Part shown: positions 8,748 through 20,015 of the stretch, piece after piece
How positions within the stretch are numbered: position 1 is the stretch's first letter
How the letters are laid out: every line of letters starts with the position of its first letter
Assembly (NCBI RefSeq): GCF_002902965.1
Contig: NZ_CP026106.1
Location: 2,976,001 to 3,040,000, forward strand
Origin: Paraburkholderia hospita
Lineage (GTDB): Bacteria; Pseudomonadota; Gammaproteobacteria; Burkholderiales; Burkholderiaceae
DNA length: 64,000 nucleotides
Reading direction: 5' to 3'
Program-made: the position numbers and the translations under genes
The notes under the pieces: generated by a model
The model's database searches: none
Told to the model about the DNA's origin: nothing
What the model saw: only the letters and a program-made list of their open reading frames with translations

Positions 8748-9755
8748 ATGCGCGCATTGACTCCCGCCGAAGTCCTGTTTGACGGCGAAGCGCCGCCCAC
8801 TGTGCTGCCTGCCTGCGACCACTACGCCGGCAGTGAGAAGCTGATGCTCAAATCGCTCGCTTTGCAGCAGGAGTTGGGCCCTGTCTTCGACATCACGCTC
8901 GATTGCGAAGACGGCGCGCAAGTGGGCCGCGAGGCGGAACACGCGGAACTGGTCGCGTCGCTGCTCGGCGGCGAACACGACCGTTTCGGCCGCGTCGGCG
9001 TGCGGATTCACGACTTCAACCACGCGCACTGGCGCGACGACGTGCGCCTCATCCTGCGCGCGGCGAAGCGCGCGCCTGCCTTCATTACTCTGCCGAAAAT
9101 CCGCAACGTGCCCGACGCCGCCGAAATGTGCGCGTTCATCGAGGCCACGCGGCGCGAGCTCGGCATCGCGAAGCCCGTTCCCGTCGAGTTGCTGATCGAA
9201 ACGCATGGCGCGCTCACGCGCGTGTTCGATCTGGCCGCGCTGCCCGCCGTCGAATCCCTGAGCTTCGGCCTGATGGACTTCGTCTCCGCGCACGACGGCG
9301 CGATTCCTGATACCGCGATGCGCTCGCCGGGCCAGTTCGATCACCCGCTCGTGCGGCGCGCGAAGCTTGAGATTTCGGCGGCCTGCCACGCACACGGCAA
9401 GGTGCCGTCGCACAACGTATCCACGGAAGTGCGTGACATGGACGTCGTCGCGAACGACGCGCTGCGCGCGCGCAACGAGTTCGGTTACACGCGCATGTGG
9501 AGCATTCACCCCGCGCAGATTCCCGCCATCGTGTCGGCCTTCGCGCCGCGCGACGAAGAAATCGCGACGGCGACGGAAATCCTGCTCGCCGCGCAGTCCG
9601 CGCAATGGGGCCCGACGCGCCATCGCGACACGCTGCACGATCGCGCGAGCTATCGCTATTACTGGTCGGTGCTGCGCCGCGCCCGCTCGACGGGCCGCAG
9701 CGTGCCCGCCGAAGCCGCGCCGCTGTTCGGGCCGAACGAGGAATCCGCATCATGA
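8748..9755 (+). CDS. HpcH/HpaI aldolase, CitE-like CoA-ester lyase family
   Basis: A 335-residue TIM-barrel protein of the HpcH/HpaI aldolase/citrate lyase beta-subunit family. Features include [10 protein letters not shown] near residue 48, the metal/acid segment [10 protein letters not shown] and a C-terminal [13 protein letters not shown] motif that resembles the CoA-site loop of CitE-like lyases. Members cleave malyl-, citramalyl- or methylmalyl-CoA, and the exact substrate cannot be deduced. Its last codons overlap the prpB start by 4 bp, so it is co-translated with the methylcitrate pathway. No other citrate lyase subunits are nearby, so it is not a classical citrate lyase. Confidence 0.85.
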   Translation: MRALTPAEVLFDGEAPPTVLPACDHYAGSEKLMLKSLALQQELGPVFDITLDCEDGAQVGREAEHAELVASLLGGEHDRFGRVGVRIHDFNHAHWRDDVRLILRAAKRAPAFITLPKIRNVPDAAEMCAFIEATRRELGIAKPVPVELLIETHGALTRVFDLAALPAVESLSFGLMDFVSAHDGAIPDTAMRSPGQFDHPLVRRAKLEISAACHAHGKVPSHNVSTEVRDMDVVANDALRARNEFGYTRMWSIHPAQIPAIVSAFAPRDEEIATATEILLAAQSAQWGPTRHRDTLHDRASYRYYWSVLRRARSTGRSVPAEAAPLFGPNEESAS

Positions 9756-10663
9756 GCACAGCCAACACATCCGCGGGCGCCGCGTTCCGCGCAGCCGTCG
9801 CCACCGAAAAACCGTTGCAGGTGGTCGGCGCGATCAACGCGAATCACGCGCTGCTCGCGCAACGCGCGGGCTTCAAGGCGATCTACGTGTCGGGTGGCGG
9901 CGTCGCGGCTGGCTCGCTGGGCTTGCCCGATCTCGGCATCTCGACGCTCGATGACGTTTTGACCGACGTGCGCCGCATCACCGACGTCTGCGATCTGCCG
10001 CTGCTGGTCGACGTCGACACCGGCTTCGGCCCGTCGGCATTCAATATTGCGCGTACCGTGAAGGCGCTGACCAAGGCCGGCGCGGGCGCGATGCACATCG
10101 AAGACCAGGTCGGCGCGAAGCGCTGCGGGCATCGGCCGGGCAAGGCGATCGTGACGCAGGACGAGATGGTCGACCGCATCAAGGCGGCCGTCGACGCGCG
10201 CACCGATCCCAACTTTGTCATCATGGCGCGCACCGACGCGCTCGCCGTCGAAGGTCTGCAAGCGGCGATGGACCGCGCGATGGCCTGCGTCGAAGCCGGC
10301 GCCGACATGATCTTCCCGGAAGCGATGACGGAACTCGGCATGTACCGGCAGTTCGCGCAGGCCGTGAAGGTCCCCGTTCTCGCAAATATCACCGAGTTCG
10401 GCGCGACGCCCCTGTTCACCGTCGATGAACTGCGCGGCGCGGATGTCTCGCTGGTGCTGTACCCGCTGTCGGCGTTCCGCGCGATGAACAAGGCCGCTGA
10501 AAACGTTTACACGGCCATTCGCCGCGACGGCACGCAAAAGAACGTCGTCGACACGATGCAGACGCGCGAGGAACTGTACGATCGCATCGGCTATCACGCT
10601 TACGAGCAAAAGCTCGACGCGCTGTTCAGCCAAGGCACGCGGAACAACGAGCAGGACAAGTGA
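9752..10663 (+). CDS. prpB: 2-methylisocitrate lyase
   Basis: Splits 2-methylisocitrate into pyruvate and succinate, the last step of the methylcitrate cycle. The 303-residue protein is an isocitrate lyase/PEP mutase-family barrel. It has the signature KRCGHRPGK with catalytic Cys125, the Mg-binding segment [10 protein letters not shown] and HIEDQ. The frame is open upstream, but the ATG at 9752 gives the conserved N-terminus and a 4-bp ATGA overlap with the preceding lyase. prpC follows after 25 bp. Confidence 0.95.
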   Translation: MSTANTSAGAAFRAAVATEKPLQVVGAINANHALLAQRAGFKAIYVSGGGVAAGSLGLPDLGISTLDDVLTDVRRITDVCDLPLLVDVDTGFGPSAFNIARTVKALTKAGAGAMHIEDQVGAKRCGHRPGKAIVTQDEMVDRIKAAVDARTDPNFVIMARTDALAVEGLQAAMDRAMACVEAGADMIFPEAMTELGMYRQFAQAVKVPVLANITEFGATPLFTVDELRGADVSLVLYPLSAFRAMNKAAENVYTAIRRDGTQKNVVDTMQTREELYDRIGYHAYEQKLDALFSQGTRNNEQDK

Positions 10664-10688
10664 GCGGCACATCAAGGAGACCCCTGGA

Positions 10689-11864
10689 ATGAGCGATACG
10701 ACGCAAGCGGCTGCACCGGGAACAACAAGCGGCTTCAAGCCGAAGAAATCCGTGGCCCTGTCGGGCGTGACGGCGGGCAACACCGCGCTGTGCACGGTAG
10801 GCAAGACGGGTAACGACCTGCACTACCGTGGCTACGACATTCTCGATATCGCTGGCGCCAGCGAATTCGAGGAGATCGCGTATCTGCTCGTGCACGGCAA
10901 GCTGCCCAACGTCGCCGAACTCGCCGCTTACAAGAAGAAGCTCAAAGCGCTGCGCGGCCTGCCCGCGAACGTGAAGGCCGCGCTCGAGTGGATTCCCGCC
11001 GCCGCGCACCCGATGGACGTGATGCGCACGGGCGTCTCCGTGTTGGGCACCGTGCTGCCGGAAAAAGACGATCACAACCTGCCGGGCGCGCGCGATATCG
11101 CCGACAAGCTGATGGCCTCGCTCGGCTCGATGCTGCTGTACTGGTATCACTACTCGCACAACGGCAAGCGGATCGAAGTCGAAACCGACGACGATTCGAT
11201 CGGTGGCCACTTCCTGCATCTGCTGCATGGCGTGGAGCCGCCGAAGTCATGGGTCGATGCGATGCATGTGTCGCTGAACCTGTACGCGGAACATGAATTC
11301 AACGCATCGACGTTCGCGGGCCGCGTGATCGCGGGCACGGGCTCGGACATGTATTCGGCCATCACGGGCGCGATCGGCGCGCTGCGCGGCCCGAAGCACG
11401 GCGGCGCCAACGAGGTCGCGTTCGAGATCCAGTCGCGCTACCAGACGCCGGATGAGGCAGAAGCCGACATCCGCCGCCGCGTCGAAAACAAGGAAGTCGT
11501 GATCGGCTTCGGCCACCCCGTGTACACGATCTCCGATCCGCGCAACAAGGTGATCAAGGAAGTGGCGAAGAAGCTGTCGAAGGAGGCATCGAACATGAAG
11601 CTGTTCGATATCGCCGAGCGGCTCGAAGGCGTGATGGCCGACGCGAAGAAGATGTTCCCGAACCTCGACTGGTTCAGCGCCGTGTCGTATCACATGATGG
11701 GTGTGCCGACGGCAATGTTTACGCCGCTCTTCGTGATCTCGCGCACGTCCGGCTGGGCCGCGCACATCATCGAGCAGCGCGTCGACAACAAGATCATTCG
11801 ACCCAGCGCAAATTACACCGGTCCGGAGAATTTGAAGTTCGTGGCGCTAAATAGGAGAAAATAG
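10689..11864 (+). CDS. prpC: 2-methylcitrate synthase
   Basis: Condenses propionyl-CoA with oxaloacetate. At 391 residues it lacks the N-terminal domain of GltA, as expected for the smaller PrpC/type I-like enzymes. The citrate synthase catalytic residues are present: His in GPKHGGANE, His in [13 protein letters not shown] and Asp in NLDWFSA. The gene sits between prpB and prpD. A ribosome-binding sequence (AAGGAG) lies 14-9 bp before the ATG. Strong local synteny makes PrpC more likely than a second GltA. Confidence 0.95.
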   Translation: MSDTTQAAAPGTTSGFKPKKSVALSGVTAGNTALCTVGKTGNDLHYRGYDILDIAGASEFEEIAYLLVHGKLPNVAELAAYKKKLKALRGLPANVKAALEWIPAAAHPMDVMRTGVSVLGTVLPEKDDHNLPGARDIADKLMASLGSMLLYWYHYSHNGKRIEVETDDDSIGGHFLHLLHGVEPPKSWVDAMHVSLNLYAEHEFNASTFAGRVIAGTGSDMYSAITGAIGALRGPKHGGANEVAFEIQSRYQTPDEAEADIRRRVENKEVVIGFGHPVYTISDPRNKVIKEVAKKLSKEASNMKLFDIAERLEGVMADAKKMFPNLDWFSAVSYHMMGVPTAMFTPLFVISRTSGWAAHIIEQRVDNKIIRPSANYTGPENLKFVALNRRK

Positions 11865-11966
11865 CGTCCGCTGTGCGCTCTCGGGGCGCGTGCAGTACCC
11901 CGGCGGTTGCGAAATTGCAATCGTGCACTGTTTAAACTCTGAAATTAGATAGAAAGGTTCTCTCCC

Positions 11967-12452
11967 ATGAAAAAACTGCTGATCGCTACCGTTATTGGCG
12001 CTCTGTCTTCAACGCTGCTGGTGACGGCGCCCAGCGCGTTCGCACAATCGACCACCACGGCCAAGCCGAAGGCGCCGCAGCCCAAGCGCCTGATCAAGCG
12101 CAAGCCGAATCCGGCCAAGGAAGCCAAGGTCGATCCGATTCCGGAAGGTGCGGAAAAGTGGTCGTGTAAGGAAGGTCTGTCGTTCGATCTGAAGGGCGAC
12201 ATGAAGCGCGACCAGATCGTCACTGTCCACTGGGGCAACAAGAACTACAACCTGCCGCGTGAAAACACGACGACGGGCGCAGACCGTTTCCACGACGCAG
12301 CAAGCGGCATGGATCTCGTCGTGATCCCAACCAAGGCAATGTTGTTCTCGGACAAGGACAGCTCGCGTCTGGCCGACGAATGCGTGACGGCCGCCATGTC
12401 GCAAGGCGCACCGGCGCCGACGCAGTCGAACGCCGTCAACAAGGCTCAGTAA
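11967..12452 (+). CDS. small secreted protein, possibly MliC-like
   Basis: A 161-residue protein with a clear Sec signal peptide (residues 1-26, cleavage after AFA), a Lys/Pro-rich linker (28-58) and a compact domain with two cysteines (WSCKEG and DEC). The pattern of an early Cys, a W-x-N-K-x-Y-x-L strand, a T/S-G-A segment and a late Cys resembles the MliC/PliC lysozyme-inhibitor fold. That is only a suggestion from pattern, and no function is claimed. It lies 102 bp after prpC and 23 bp before prpD, an odd place for an envelope protein. Confidence 0.6.
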   Translation: MKKLLIATVIGALSSTLLVTAPSAFAQSTTTAKPKAPQPKRLIKRKPNPAKEAKVDPIPEGAEKWSCKEGLSFDLKGDMKRDQIVTVHWGNKNYNLPRENTTTGADRFHDAASGMDLVVIPTKAMLFSDKDSSRLADECVTAAMSQGAPAPTQSNAVNKAQ

Positions 12453-12475
12453 CACGGGCCTGACAGGAAACCTCG

Positions 12476-13927
12476 ATGTCCGCACCGATCTCCAACGTCC
12501 GGCCCGATCCGGACACAGTACTGGTCGATATCGTCGACTATGTACTGCATTACAAGCTCGAGAGCGATCTCGCGCTGGAGACGGCGCGCAATTGCCTGAT
12601 CGACACGCTCGGTTGTGGACTCGAGGCCCTGTCTTACCCTGCCTGCACCAAGCTGATGGGACCGATCGTGCCCGGCACGATCGTCCCGAACGGCGCCAAG
12701 GTGCCGGGCACGTCGTTCCAGCTGGACCCTGTGCAAGCCGCGTTCAACATCGGCGCCATGATCCGCTGGCTCGACTTCAACGACACCTGGCTTGCGGCCG
12801 AATGGGGCCATCCGTCCGATAACCTCGGCGGCATTCTCGCGACGGCCGACTGGCTCTCGCGCACCGCCATCGCCAACGGCAAAAAGCCGCTCGCGATGAA
12901 AGACGTCCTGATCGCCATGATCAAGGCGCACGAAATTCAAGGCTGCATCGCGCTCGAAAATTCGTTCAACAAGGTCGGCCTCGACCATGTGCTGCTCGTG
13001 AAGCTCGCTTCGACGGCAGTGGTCGGCCAGTTGCTTGGACTGTCGCGCGATGAGCTGATCAACGCAGTCTCGCAGGCGCTTGTCGATGGACATGCGCTGC
13101 GTACCTACCGCCATGCGCCGAACACGGGCTCGCGCAAGTCCTGGGCAGCAGGCGACGCCACGTCGCGCGCGGTGCGCCTCGCGCTGATCGCGAAGACGGG
13201 CGAAATGGGCTATCCGTCCGTGCTGACCGCGAAAACGTGGGGCTTCTACGACGTGCTGTTCAAAGAACAGCCATTCAAGTTCCAGCGCCCGTACGGCGCG
13301 TACGTGATGGAGAACGTACTCTTCAAGATTTCGTTCCCCGCCGAATTCCACGCGCAAACGGCTGCCGAAGCAGCGATGACGCTGCACGAACAACTGCGCG
13401 CGAGCGGCAAGCGCGTCGAAGAGATCGCGAAGATCACGATCCGCACGCACGAAGCGGCCATCCGCATCATCGATAAAAAAGGCCCGCTGAACAATCCAGC
13501 CGACCGCGATCACTGTATCCAGTACATGATTGCGGTGCCGCTGATTTTCGGCCGTCTGACGGCTGCCGATTACGAAGACGAAGTCGCGCGCGACCCGCGC
13601 ATCGACGCGCTGCGCGCCAAGATGGCGTGCGTGGAAGACCCGCAGTTCACGAAGGATTATCACGACCCTGACAAGCGCTCGATTGCGAACGCGCTGACAA
13701 TCGAGTTCGCCGACGGATCGACGTTCGACGAGGTGGTCGTCGAATACCCGCTCGGTCACAGGCGTCGCCGCGCCGAAGGCATCCCGCTGCTGGTCGAGAA
13801 GTTCAGGACGAATCTCGCGCGGCGCTTTCCGGCGAAGCAACAGCAAGCGATCCTCGATGTGTCGCTGGACCAGGCAAAGTTAGAAGCGATGCCGGTCAAT
13901 GAATACGTCGATCTGTACGTCATGTGA
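12476..13927 (+). CDS. prpD: 2-methylcitrate dehydratase, MmgE/PrpD family
   Basis: Dehydrates 2-methylcitrate to 2-methylaconitate. The 483-residue cytoplasmic protein has the MmgE/PrpD fold. Conserved stretches include [33 protein letters not shown] near residues 98-119 (the active-site Asp/His region) and [11 protein letters not shown]. Rehydration to methylisocitrate would need an aconitase: no acnD/prpF pair is present, but acnA follows after 50 bp. The order prpB-prpC-prpD-acnA fits a complete methylcitrate cycle. Confidence 0.93.
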   Translation: MSAPISNVRPDPDTVLVDIVDYVLHYKLESDLALETARNCLIDTLGCGLEALSYPACTKLMGPIVPGTIVPNGAKVPGTSFQLDPVQAAFNIGAMIRWLDFNDTWLAAEWGHPSDNLGGILATADWLSRTAIANGKKPLAMKDVLIAMIKAHEIQGCIALENSFNKVGLDHVLLVKLASTAVVGQLLGLSRDELINAVSQALVDGHALRTYRHAPNTGSRKSWAAGDATSRAVRLALIAKTGEMGYPSVLTAKTWGFYDVLFKEQPFKFQRPYGAYVMENVLFKISFPAEFHAQTAAEAAMTLHEQLRASGKRVEEIAKITIRTHEAAIRIIDKKGPLNNPADRDHCIQYMIAVPLIFGRLTAADYEDEVARDPRIDALRAKMACVEDPQFTKDYHDPDKRSIANALTIEFADGSTFDEVVVEYPLGHRRRRAEGIPLLVEKFRTNLARRFPAKQQQAILDVSLDQAKLEAMPVNEYVDLYVM

Positions 13928-13977
13928 GTTCAGAAACGTAGCAACGTCATTTCCTCGAAAACCCCAGGAAAATTACC

Positions 13978-16695
13978 ATGGCCCACAACCTCCACAAAAC
14001 GCTCAAGGAATTCGACAGCGGTTCCGGCAAAGGCAAGTTCTACTCGCTGCCGCAGCTTGGTAAAGCACTGAACGTGAAGATCGACCGCCTGCCGGTGTCG
14101 ATCCGCCTCGTTCTGGAATCGGTGCTGCGTAACTACGACGGCAAGAAGATCTCGGAAGAACACATCGAGCAGCTCGCGAACTGGAAGCCGACGGCCTCGC
14201 GCGTCGACGAAATTCCGTTCGTCGTCGCACGTGTCGTGCTGCAGGACTTCACGGGCGTGCCGCTGCTGGCCGACATCGCAGCCATGCGCGGCGTCGCGCA
14301 GCGCGCCGGTAAGAACCCGAAGTCGATCGAACCGCTGGTCCCGGTCGATCTCGTCGTCGATCACTCGGTACAGATCGACCACTTCCGCGAGAAGGGTGCG
14401 CTGGACCTGAACATGAAACTGGAATTCCAGCGCAACAACGAGCGCTACCAGTTCATGAAGTGGGGCATGCAGGCGTTCGACACGTTCAAGGTCGTGCCGC
14501 CGGGCGTCGGCATCGTTCACCAGGTGAACCTCGAATACCTCGCACGCGGCGTGCACAAGAAGGCTGACAACGGCGAATCCGTGTATTACCCGGACACGCT
14601 GGTCGGCACGGACAGCCACACGACGATGATCAACGGCATCGGCGTGGTCGGCTGGGGCGTGGGCGGCATCGAGGCAGAAGCGGGCATGCTCGGCCAGCCG
14701 GTGTACTTCCTGACACCGGACGTGGTCGGCGTGCACCTGAAGGGCAAGCTGCGCGAAGGCGTGACGGCGACCGACCTGGTCCTGACCATCACCGAACTGC
14801 TGCGTAAGGAAAAGGTTGTCGGCAAGTTCGTCGAGTTCTTCGGCGAAGGCACGCGCTCGCTGTCGCTGCCGGACCGCGCGACGATCGGCAACATGGCGCC
14901 GGAATACGGCGCGACGATGGGCTTCTTCCCGGTCGACGAAAAGACGATCGACTACTTCAAGGGCACGGGCCGCACGGACGCCGAAATCTCCGCCTTCGAA
15001 AACTACTTCAAGGCGCAGGATCTGTTCGGCATTCCCGACGCCGGCGACATCGACTACACGAAGATCGTCACGCTGGATCTGGGCACGGTCGCACCGTCGC
15101 TGGCCGGTCCGAAGCGCCCGCAAGACCGCATCGAAATCGGCAACGTGAAGTCCACGTTCACGGATCTGTTCTCGAAGCCGGTCGGTGAAAACGGCTTTGC
15201 GAAGAAGTCGGCCGATCTCGACGCGCAATACACGACGACCAACGGCGTCAACGTGAAGAACGGCGACATCCTGATCGCCGCGATCACGTCGTGCACGAAC
15301 ACGTCGAACCCGAGCGTGCTGCTGGCAGCCGGCCTGCTGGCGAAGAAGGCGGTTGAAGCCGGTCTGGAAGTGGCGCCGCACATCAAGACGTCGCTGGCGC
15401 CGGGATCGCGTATCGTTACCGAGTACCTGACGAAGACGAACCTGCTGCAATACCTCGACAAGCTCGGCTTCACGCTGGCCGCTTATGGTTGCACGACCTG
15501 TATCGGCAACGCGGGCGACCTGACGCCGGAACTGAACGAAGCGATCACGAAGAACGACATCGTCGCGGCAGCCGTGCTGTCGGGCAACCGTAACTTCGAA
15601 GCGCGTATCCACCCGAACATCCGCGCGAACTTCCTGGCTTCGCCGCCGCTGGTCGTCGCTTACGCGATCGCGGGCAACATCACGCGCGACCTGATGACGG
15701 AACCCGTCGGCAAGGGCACGGGTGGCAAGGACATCTACCTCGGCGACATCTGGCCGACGAGCGAAGAAGTCAACGCGCTGCTCAAATTCGCGCTGGACGC
15801 CGACGCGTTCCGCGCGAACTACGCTCAGCTCACGAAGAAGGGCGACCTTTGGAGCAAGATCGAAGGCGAAGAAGGCCAGGTCTACGACTGGCCGAAGTCG
15901 ACGTACATCGCGGAGCCGCCGTTCTTCGGCAAGGAATTCTCGATGGAACCGGCTGCGAGCATCGCGGCTGTGAAGGGCGCGCGCGCACTGGGCATCTTCG
16001 GTGACTCGGTCACGACCGACCACATCTCGCCGGCAGGCTCGATCAAGGAAGACTCGCCCGCAGGCAAGTGGCTGAAGGCAAACGGCGTGCAGAAGGCCGA
16101 CTTCAACAGCTACGGCTCACGCCGCGGCAACCACGACGTGATGATGCGCGGCACGTTTGCTAACGTCCGTATCAAGAACCTGATGATCCCGGCGAAGGCA
16201 GACGGCACGCGCGTCGAAGGCGGCCTGACGATCCATCAGCCGAGCGGCGAACAGGAGTCGATCTACGACGCAGCGATGAAGTACATCGACGCCGGCACGC
16301 AGACGGTCATCTTCGCGGGCGAAGAGTACGGCACGGGCTCGTCGCGTGACTGGGCAGCGAAGGGCACGCAACTGCTGGGCGTGAAGGCTGTGGTCGCACG
16401 CAGCTTCGAGCGTATCCACCGCTCGAACCTGGTCGGCATGGGCGTTCTGCCGCTGCAGTTCAAGGGCACGGACAGCGTCCAGTCGCTGAACATCACGGGC
16501 GAAGAAACGTACGACATCGAAGGTCTCGGCGACGACTTCAAGCCGCAACAGGAAGTTACGCTGGTGATCCATCGCAAGGACGGCACGGATCAGCGCGTAC
16601 AGGTTCTGCTGCGTATCGATACGCCGATCGAAGTCGACTACTACAAGCACGGTGGTATTCTGCCGTTCGTGCTGCGCTCGCTGCTCGCGGCGTAA
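13978..16695 (+). CDS. acnA: aconitate hydratase A
   Basis: Interconverts citrate and isocitrate, and probably 2-methylaconitate and methylisocitrate here. The 905-residue monomer has the IRP1/AcnA architecture. The [4Fe-4S] ligands are Cys439 in SCTNTSNPS and Cys505 and Cys508 in YGCTTCIGN. The C-terminal swivel domain has SRDWAAKG and [24 protein letters not shown] ribosome-binding site precedes the ATG. A strong terminator follows the gene. Confidence 0.97.
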   Translation: MAHNLHKTLKEFDSGSGKGKFYSLPQLGKALNVKIDRLPVSIRLVLESVLRNYDGKKISEEHIEQLANWKPTASRVDEIPFVVARVVLQDFTGVPLLADIAAMRGVAQRAGKNPKSIEPLVPVDLVVDHSVQIDHFREKGALDLNMKLEFQRNNERYQFMKWGMQAFDTFKVVPPGVGIVHQVNLEYLARGVHKKADNGESVYYPDTLVGTDSHTTMINGIGVVGWGVGGIEAEAGMLGQPVYFLTPDVVGVHLKGKLREGVTATDLVLTITELLRKEKVVGKFVEFFGEGTRSLSLPDRATIGNMAPEYGATMGFFPVDEKTIDYFKGTGRTDAEISAFENYFKAQDLFGIPDAGDIDYTKIVTLDLGTVAPSLAGPKRPQDRIEIGNVKSTFTDLFSKPVGENGFAKKSADLDAQYTTTNGVNVKNGDILIAAITSCTNTSNPSVLLAAGLLAKKAVEAGLEVAPHIKTSLAPGSRIVTEYLTKTNLLQYLDKLGFTLAAYGCTTCIGNAGDLTPELNEAITKNDIVAAAVLSGNRNFEARIHPNIRANFLASPPLVVAYAIAGNITRDLMTEPVGKGTGGKDIYLGDIWPTSEEVNALLKFALDADAFRANYAQLTKKGDLWSKIEGEEGQVYDWPKSTYIAEPPFFGKEFSMEPAASIAAVKGARALGIFGDSVTTDHISPAGSIKEDSPAGKWLKANGVQKADFNSYGSRRGNHDVMMRGTFANVRIKNLMIPAKADGTRVEGGLTIHQPSGEQESIYDAAMKYIDAGTQTVIFAGEEYGTGSSRDWAAKGTQLLGVKAVVARSFERIHRSNLVGMGVLPLQFKGTDSVQSLNITGEETYDIEGLGDDFKPQQEVTLVIHRKDGTDQRVQVLLRIDTPIEVDYYKHGGILPFVLRSLLAA

Positions 16696-16748
16696 GTTAT
16701 CGCTTTGCAGGTGCTGCGTTCTCGTTGAGGACGCAGTGACTTTTAGAG

Positions 16749-16773
16749 GCCCGGTTTATCCGGGCTTTTTTTT
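16749..16773 (+). terminator. intrinsic terminator after acnA
   Basis: GCCCGG (16749-16754), loop TTTAT, CCGGGC (16760-16765), then eight T. This is a textbook rho-independent terminator 53 bp after the acnA stop. Confidence 0.9.
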
Positions 16774-17223
16774 CGGCTGGCGGTATTGGGCGTTGATGCG
16801 GGGTGTTCTCTAGCTGCACGGCAAACATTGGGCGCAGTAGCCGTGCGTCTCTGGACGGACACGTTTCGACCTAATGCGACCCGTCATTCCAGCCGATCTC
16901 AACGGCGGCGTCCAAAGGTGGATCGGTCGGTCGCTGACCCGCATCGCCAGGTGCGGCGGCCGGCTAATATGACGGTGCCGTGAAAATGCCAACGTACGCA
17001 ATCGTACACTTCTGCTCGCTTTGGTCTTCGGGCTTTGCGCCCAGAGCACTATTTTTAGAAGCACGTCCCTCGACTGACAAAACCGGCGCGGAACGTGCCG
17101 GCCTGTACGGCTCGCCGATTTGATTGCGCCAGACCGCATCCTTACTTGCCAGCCACCTCATTGCAAAAACCATCAGGTCTCCTGATTGTGTCCGTTGCAC
17201 GTGTTGCAGATTGGGGGTACGTC
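16774..17223. other. 450-bp non-coding spacer before the beta-propeller gene
   Basis: No convincing gene is seen. There is a CCGGCGCG-GAA-CGTGCCGG hairpin at 17083-17101 without a T-run. Base composition is lower in GC than the flanking metabolic genes, consistent with an accessory boundary. No clear promoter was found. Confidence 0.4.
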
Positions 17224-19149
17224 ATGAAACGAATCTGTGCCGCATGCCTTGCGGCAATGCTGAGCGCTACGATCGCGTCAGAATGTCAGGGGCAGTACAC
17301 GACTGACTGGATAGCGAATACGTTTGGGACTAACGCCACTCACGTAGGTAACGCCGCGCGTTCGATGTGGGTTGCGCCAGAAGGCACCATTTACACCGCT
17401 TCCATGTGGGACGAGAACGAGGGCGGCATTGCGATCTACAAGAGTGGTTTGAACGCCGGCAGCCTTGGCGCGCATGGTGAACCGCAAGGCAGTGCCATCA
17501 CCGGCAATGCCACCAAGCTCTGGGCACCGCGCCAGTGGGGACGCGTGAACGGGGTCTACTCGAGCGGCCTGGTGATCAGATACGACCGGGCGACGGGGGC
17601 GTCTGACCAGAACATCCAGGTCTCGTGCGACACCACCGAGCGGCGTGCCGATGTGATCACCGGGATCGCAACGTGGTCCCACTTCTGGGTGGCGAGCGAC
17701 AACCCGTGCGCGCGCATGCGACTTTACGACACCAATGGCACCTGGCTGCGCGACATTGCCGTGACTGACCCCGGCGCACTAGCGTTCGACCGCAATGGCA
17801 ACATCCTCGTCGCCCAGGAGGCAGAGGGCACCGTCCTTCAGGTCAGCCAGACGGGCACGATCCTGCATACGCTCAGCCTGCCCACTGGCGAAGTCCCGCA
17901 TGCACTCTACTTCGACCCAACCACGCAGTATCTTTGGATCGGCGACGCAGGACCGGACCAGAACGCGAAGATCTACGACACGCGCACGTGGACACTGAAA
18001 AGCACGTTCGGCGTGAAGGGTGGTTATCTGGATACGACGACTGGTACGAAAGGGCAGGTGGGGAGCCTGCGCTTCGCGCGCATCGACGGTATCGGCAAAG
18101 ACTCGGCCGGCAGCCTCTACATCCTTTCCCAGCCGTGGGGAGGCTCATGGGACCACGGCCGCACAGGAGGCACAGACCTCTACGCATACAGCCCGACAGG
18201 CAAGCTCCTCTATAACCTGCGTGCACTGAATTTCGAGGCGATAGCCGCCCCCGATCCGGCGACTGACGCAATCCTGTTCTATTCCGGCATGAACATCTAT
18301 TCAGGCACAGGTAGTGCGGACTGGAAGTTTGTCGCCAACACCGTTGACCCGTTCACGTATCCGTCCGACCCCCGCCTCGACGTGACTTACCGGGGTCGCG
18401 GCCTGCACTTCGGCATGATTGCGAGCGCAGGAACGAACAGGGTACTAGTCGCCACCGACCAGAACCCCGACGGCTTCTACTTCTTCCACTTTGACCCCGC
18501 CCAGGGCTACACTGCCGTCCCGGATGGGGTATTGCCGGGTACGCTATTCAATGCCACTGCGCTGGTTCGCAACGGCTTCTGCCTCGACAGCAGGGGCGAC
18601 GTGTGGGCCGGGCTCGACAAGACGAACCGGATCTGGCACTGGCCGCTGACCGGGTTCGATGCAAACGGCAAGCCGTCATGGGGAGCGCCCGTAACCGTGC
18701 CGGTTCCTGCATCGATCGGTGACCTGAGCCGCATCATCTACCTGCCCGAAAGCGACACGATGATTCTCGGGCAGCGGATCACGGGCAGCACGGACTGGAC
18801 CGGCATCGGAACTCGCGTAGAGGTTTACCACGGGTGGCTCGCCGGCAACACAACCAACCCGAACCCGGTTATCACGCTCACCAGCGCCAATCCGAAGTCC
18901 CTCACTGCTGCTGGCAACTACCTGTTCGTCGGCTACGTCCACACCGTGCCCAACATCGATGCCTTCAACCTGGCGACGGGCACGTTGGACAATACGTTCA
19001 TCAACAGCAACCCCAGCAATGTGTACGTCGGCAATGACGTGGATTCTATGTACGGTCTTAGATCGTACCGTCGATCGACCGGAGAGTACGTGGTCACGAA
19101 GGACAACTACAACGGCTCCAGCATCGTTGTTTATCGTTGGACTCCGTGA
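17224..19149 (+). CDS. secreted beta-propeller (NHL-like) protein
   Basis: A 641-residue protein with an N-terminal signal peptide (MKRICAACLAAMLSATIA, cleavage near residue 22). The rest is repeated beta-sheet blades with phrases such as DPGALAFDRNGNILVA, ALYFDPTTQYLWIGDAG and GIGKDSAGSLYILSQPWG, typical of NHL or SMP-30-like propellers. No catalytic motif is evident, so binding or structural roles are as likely as lactonase activity. The ATG at 17224 is chosen over a longer frame because it gives the signal peptide. It is unrelated to its neighbours and its codon use is less GC-biased, so it looks like an accessory gene inserted between the acnA block and the pilus operon. Confidence 0.7.
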   Translation: MKRICAACLAAMLSATIASECQGQYTTDWIANTFGTNATHVGNAARSMWVAPEGTIYTASMWDENEGGIAIYKSGLNAGSLGAHGEPQGSAITGNATKLWAPRQWGRVNGVYSSGLVIRYDRATGASDQNIQVSCDTTERRADVITGIATWSHFWVASDNPCARMRLYDTNGTWLRDIAVTDPGALAFDRNGNILVAQEAEGTVLQVSQTGTILHTLSLPTGEVPHALYFDPTTQYLWIGDAGPDQNAKIYDTRTWTLKSTFGVKGGYLDTTTGTKGQVGSLRFARIDGIGKDSAGSLYILSQPWGGSWDHGRTGGTDLYAYSPTGKLLYNLRALNFEAIAAPDPATDAILFYSGMNIYSGTGSADWKFVANTVDPFTYPSDPRLDVTYRGRGLHFGMIASAGTNRVLVATDQNPDGFYFFHFDPAQGYTAVPDGVLPGTLFNATALVRNGFCLDSRGDVWAGLDKTNRIWHWPLTGFDANGKPSWGAPVTVPVPASIGDLSRIIYLPESDTMILGQRITGSTDWTGIGTRVEVYHGWLAGNTTNPNPVITLTSANPKSLTAAGNYLFVGYVHTVPNIDAFNLATGTLDNTFINSNPSNVYVGNDVDSMYGLRSYRRSTGEYVVTKDNYNGSSIVVYRWTP

Positions 19150-19410
19150 TCACCCGTGCCCGTCGCGCCTACTCCACCGGCCTCAGACCCGCAATCTGGC
19201 AAATCGCAGCGCGCAGACAACCACGCGCCGCCAATGGATCGTTGACCGATGAACGGTGATACTCGCAGTGGAATCACGTCCGTCACATGTCAGTTTACAA
19301 GCGGACCTTCACGACATTCGTTCGAGCGGCAAAAACTGGCAGTTCTGCGACACCTCGGTAGCCCCTTGCATCCCGCTGCCTTCGCTGTGCTGCACAATGA
19401 CAAATCAACT

Positions 19411-19433
19411 GCGGCATAGGGATACCGCTTTTT
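19411..19433 (+). terminator. probable terminator after the beta-propeller gene
   Basis: GCGGCAT (19411-19417), AGGG, ATACCGC (19422-19428), with one G-T pair, followed by TTTTT on the plus strand. It lies 260 bp after the stop and just beyond the convergent pilus operon end; the stem could also slow minus-strand transcription. Confidence 0.45.
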
Positions 19434-19445
19434 CACCGCCACCCG

Positions 19446-20015
19446 TTAGCGCCGATAAACCGCCACCCGCTCCATCACCCGCCGCACATACTGCTGCGTC
19501 TCCGCATATGGCGGAACCGTACCGCCGAACTTACGCACCGCCCCTTCCCCCGCGTTATACGCGGCAAGCGCCAGCGGCACATCGCCAAACGTCGCAAGCA
19601 GCGTATCGAGCAAGCGCGTGCCCGCGACTACATTCTGGTAAGGATCGAACAGATCGTCCGCGCCTTGCCGTGCGCCTGTTTGCGGCATCAACTGCATCAA
19701 CCCTCTTGCGCCCTTTGGCGACACGGCAAACGGATCACCGCCCGATTCGACATCGATGACAGCCATCAGCAGCGCCTTATCGACACCAATACGCTTCGCG
19801 ACATCATCAACAAGTGCCGTCCACGCGAGAACTTTCGAACGCGTGCGCTGAGCCTCCAACGGCGCACCGAACTCGACGATCAACGGCTGATCCGAAACGA
19901 CACCCGCATCGGCATCGACGCCCCTCAACCCGCCGATCATCATCTCCACTCGCCCGGCCCCACGCGCATCGCTCACGACACACGCCATCACCCCCAGCAA
20001 CAGCATTCGGCGCAT
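19446..20015 (-). CDS. lytic transglycosylase, SLT domain
   Basis: A 189-residue exported muramidase-type enzyme that cleaves peptidoglycan without water. It has a signal peptide (residues 1-19). The SLT domain follows, with catalytic Glu90 in VIDVESGGDPFA, the GLMQLMPQT motif and the AAYNAGEGAV segment. The ATG at 20015 overlaps the upstream stop by one base (TGATG). As the last gene of the Tad-like operon, it probably opens the cell wall for the pilus machine, as dedicated transglycosylases do in type II, III and IV secretion. Confidence 0.9.
   Translation of the reverse strand: MRRMLLLGVMACVVSDARGAGRVEMMIGGLRGVDADAGVVSDQPLIVEFGAPLEAQRTRSKVLAWTALVDDVAKRIGVDKALLMAVIDVESGGDPFAVSPKGARGLMQLMPQTGARQGADDLFDPYQNVVAGTRLLDTLLATFGDVPLALAAYNAGEGAVRKFGGTVPPYAETQQYVRRVMERVAVYRR

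Noticed and set aside
13930..16023. 697-codon open frame on the minus strand inside acnA
   Set aside because: It mirrors acnA codon by codon; the product is Arg/Val/Asp-rich without any domain. High GC3 removes stop codons on the opposite strand.
17083..17101. Hairpin before the beta-propeller gene
   Set aside because: 8-bp stem with one wobble pair but no T-run and no partner feature; kept only as a note in the spacer description.
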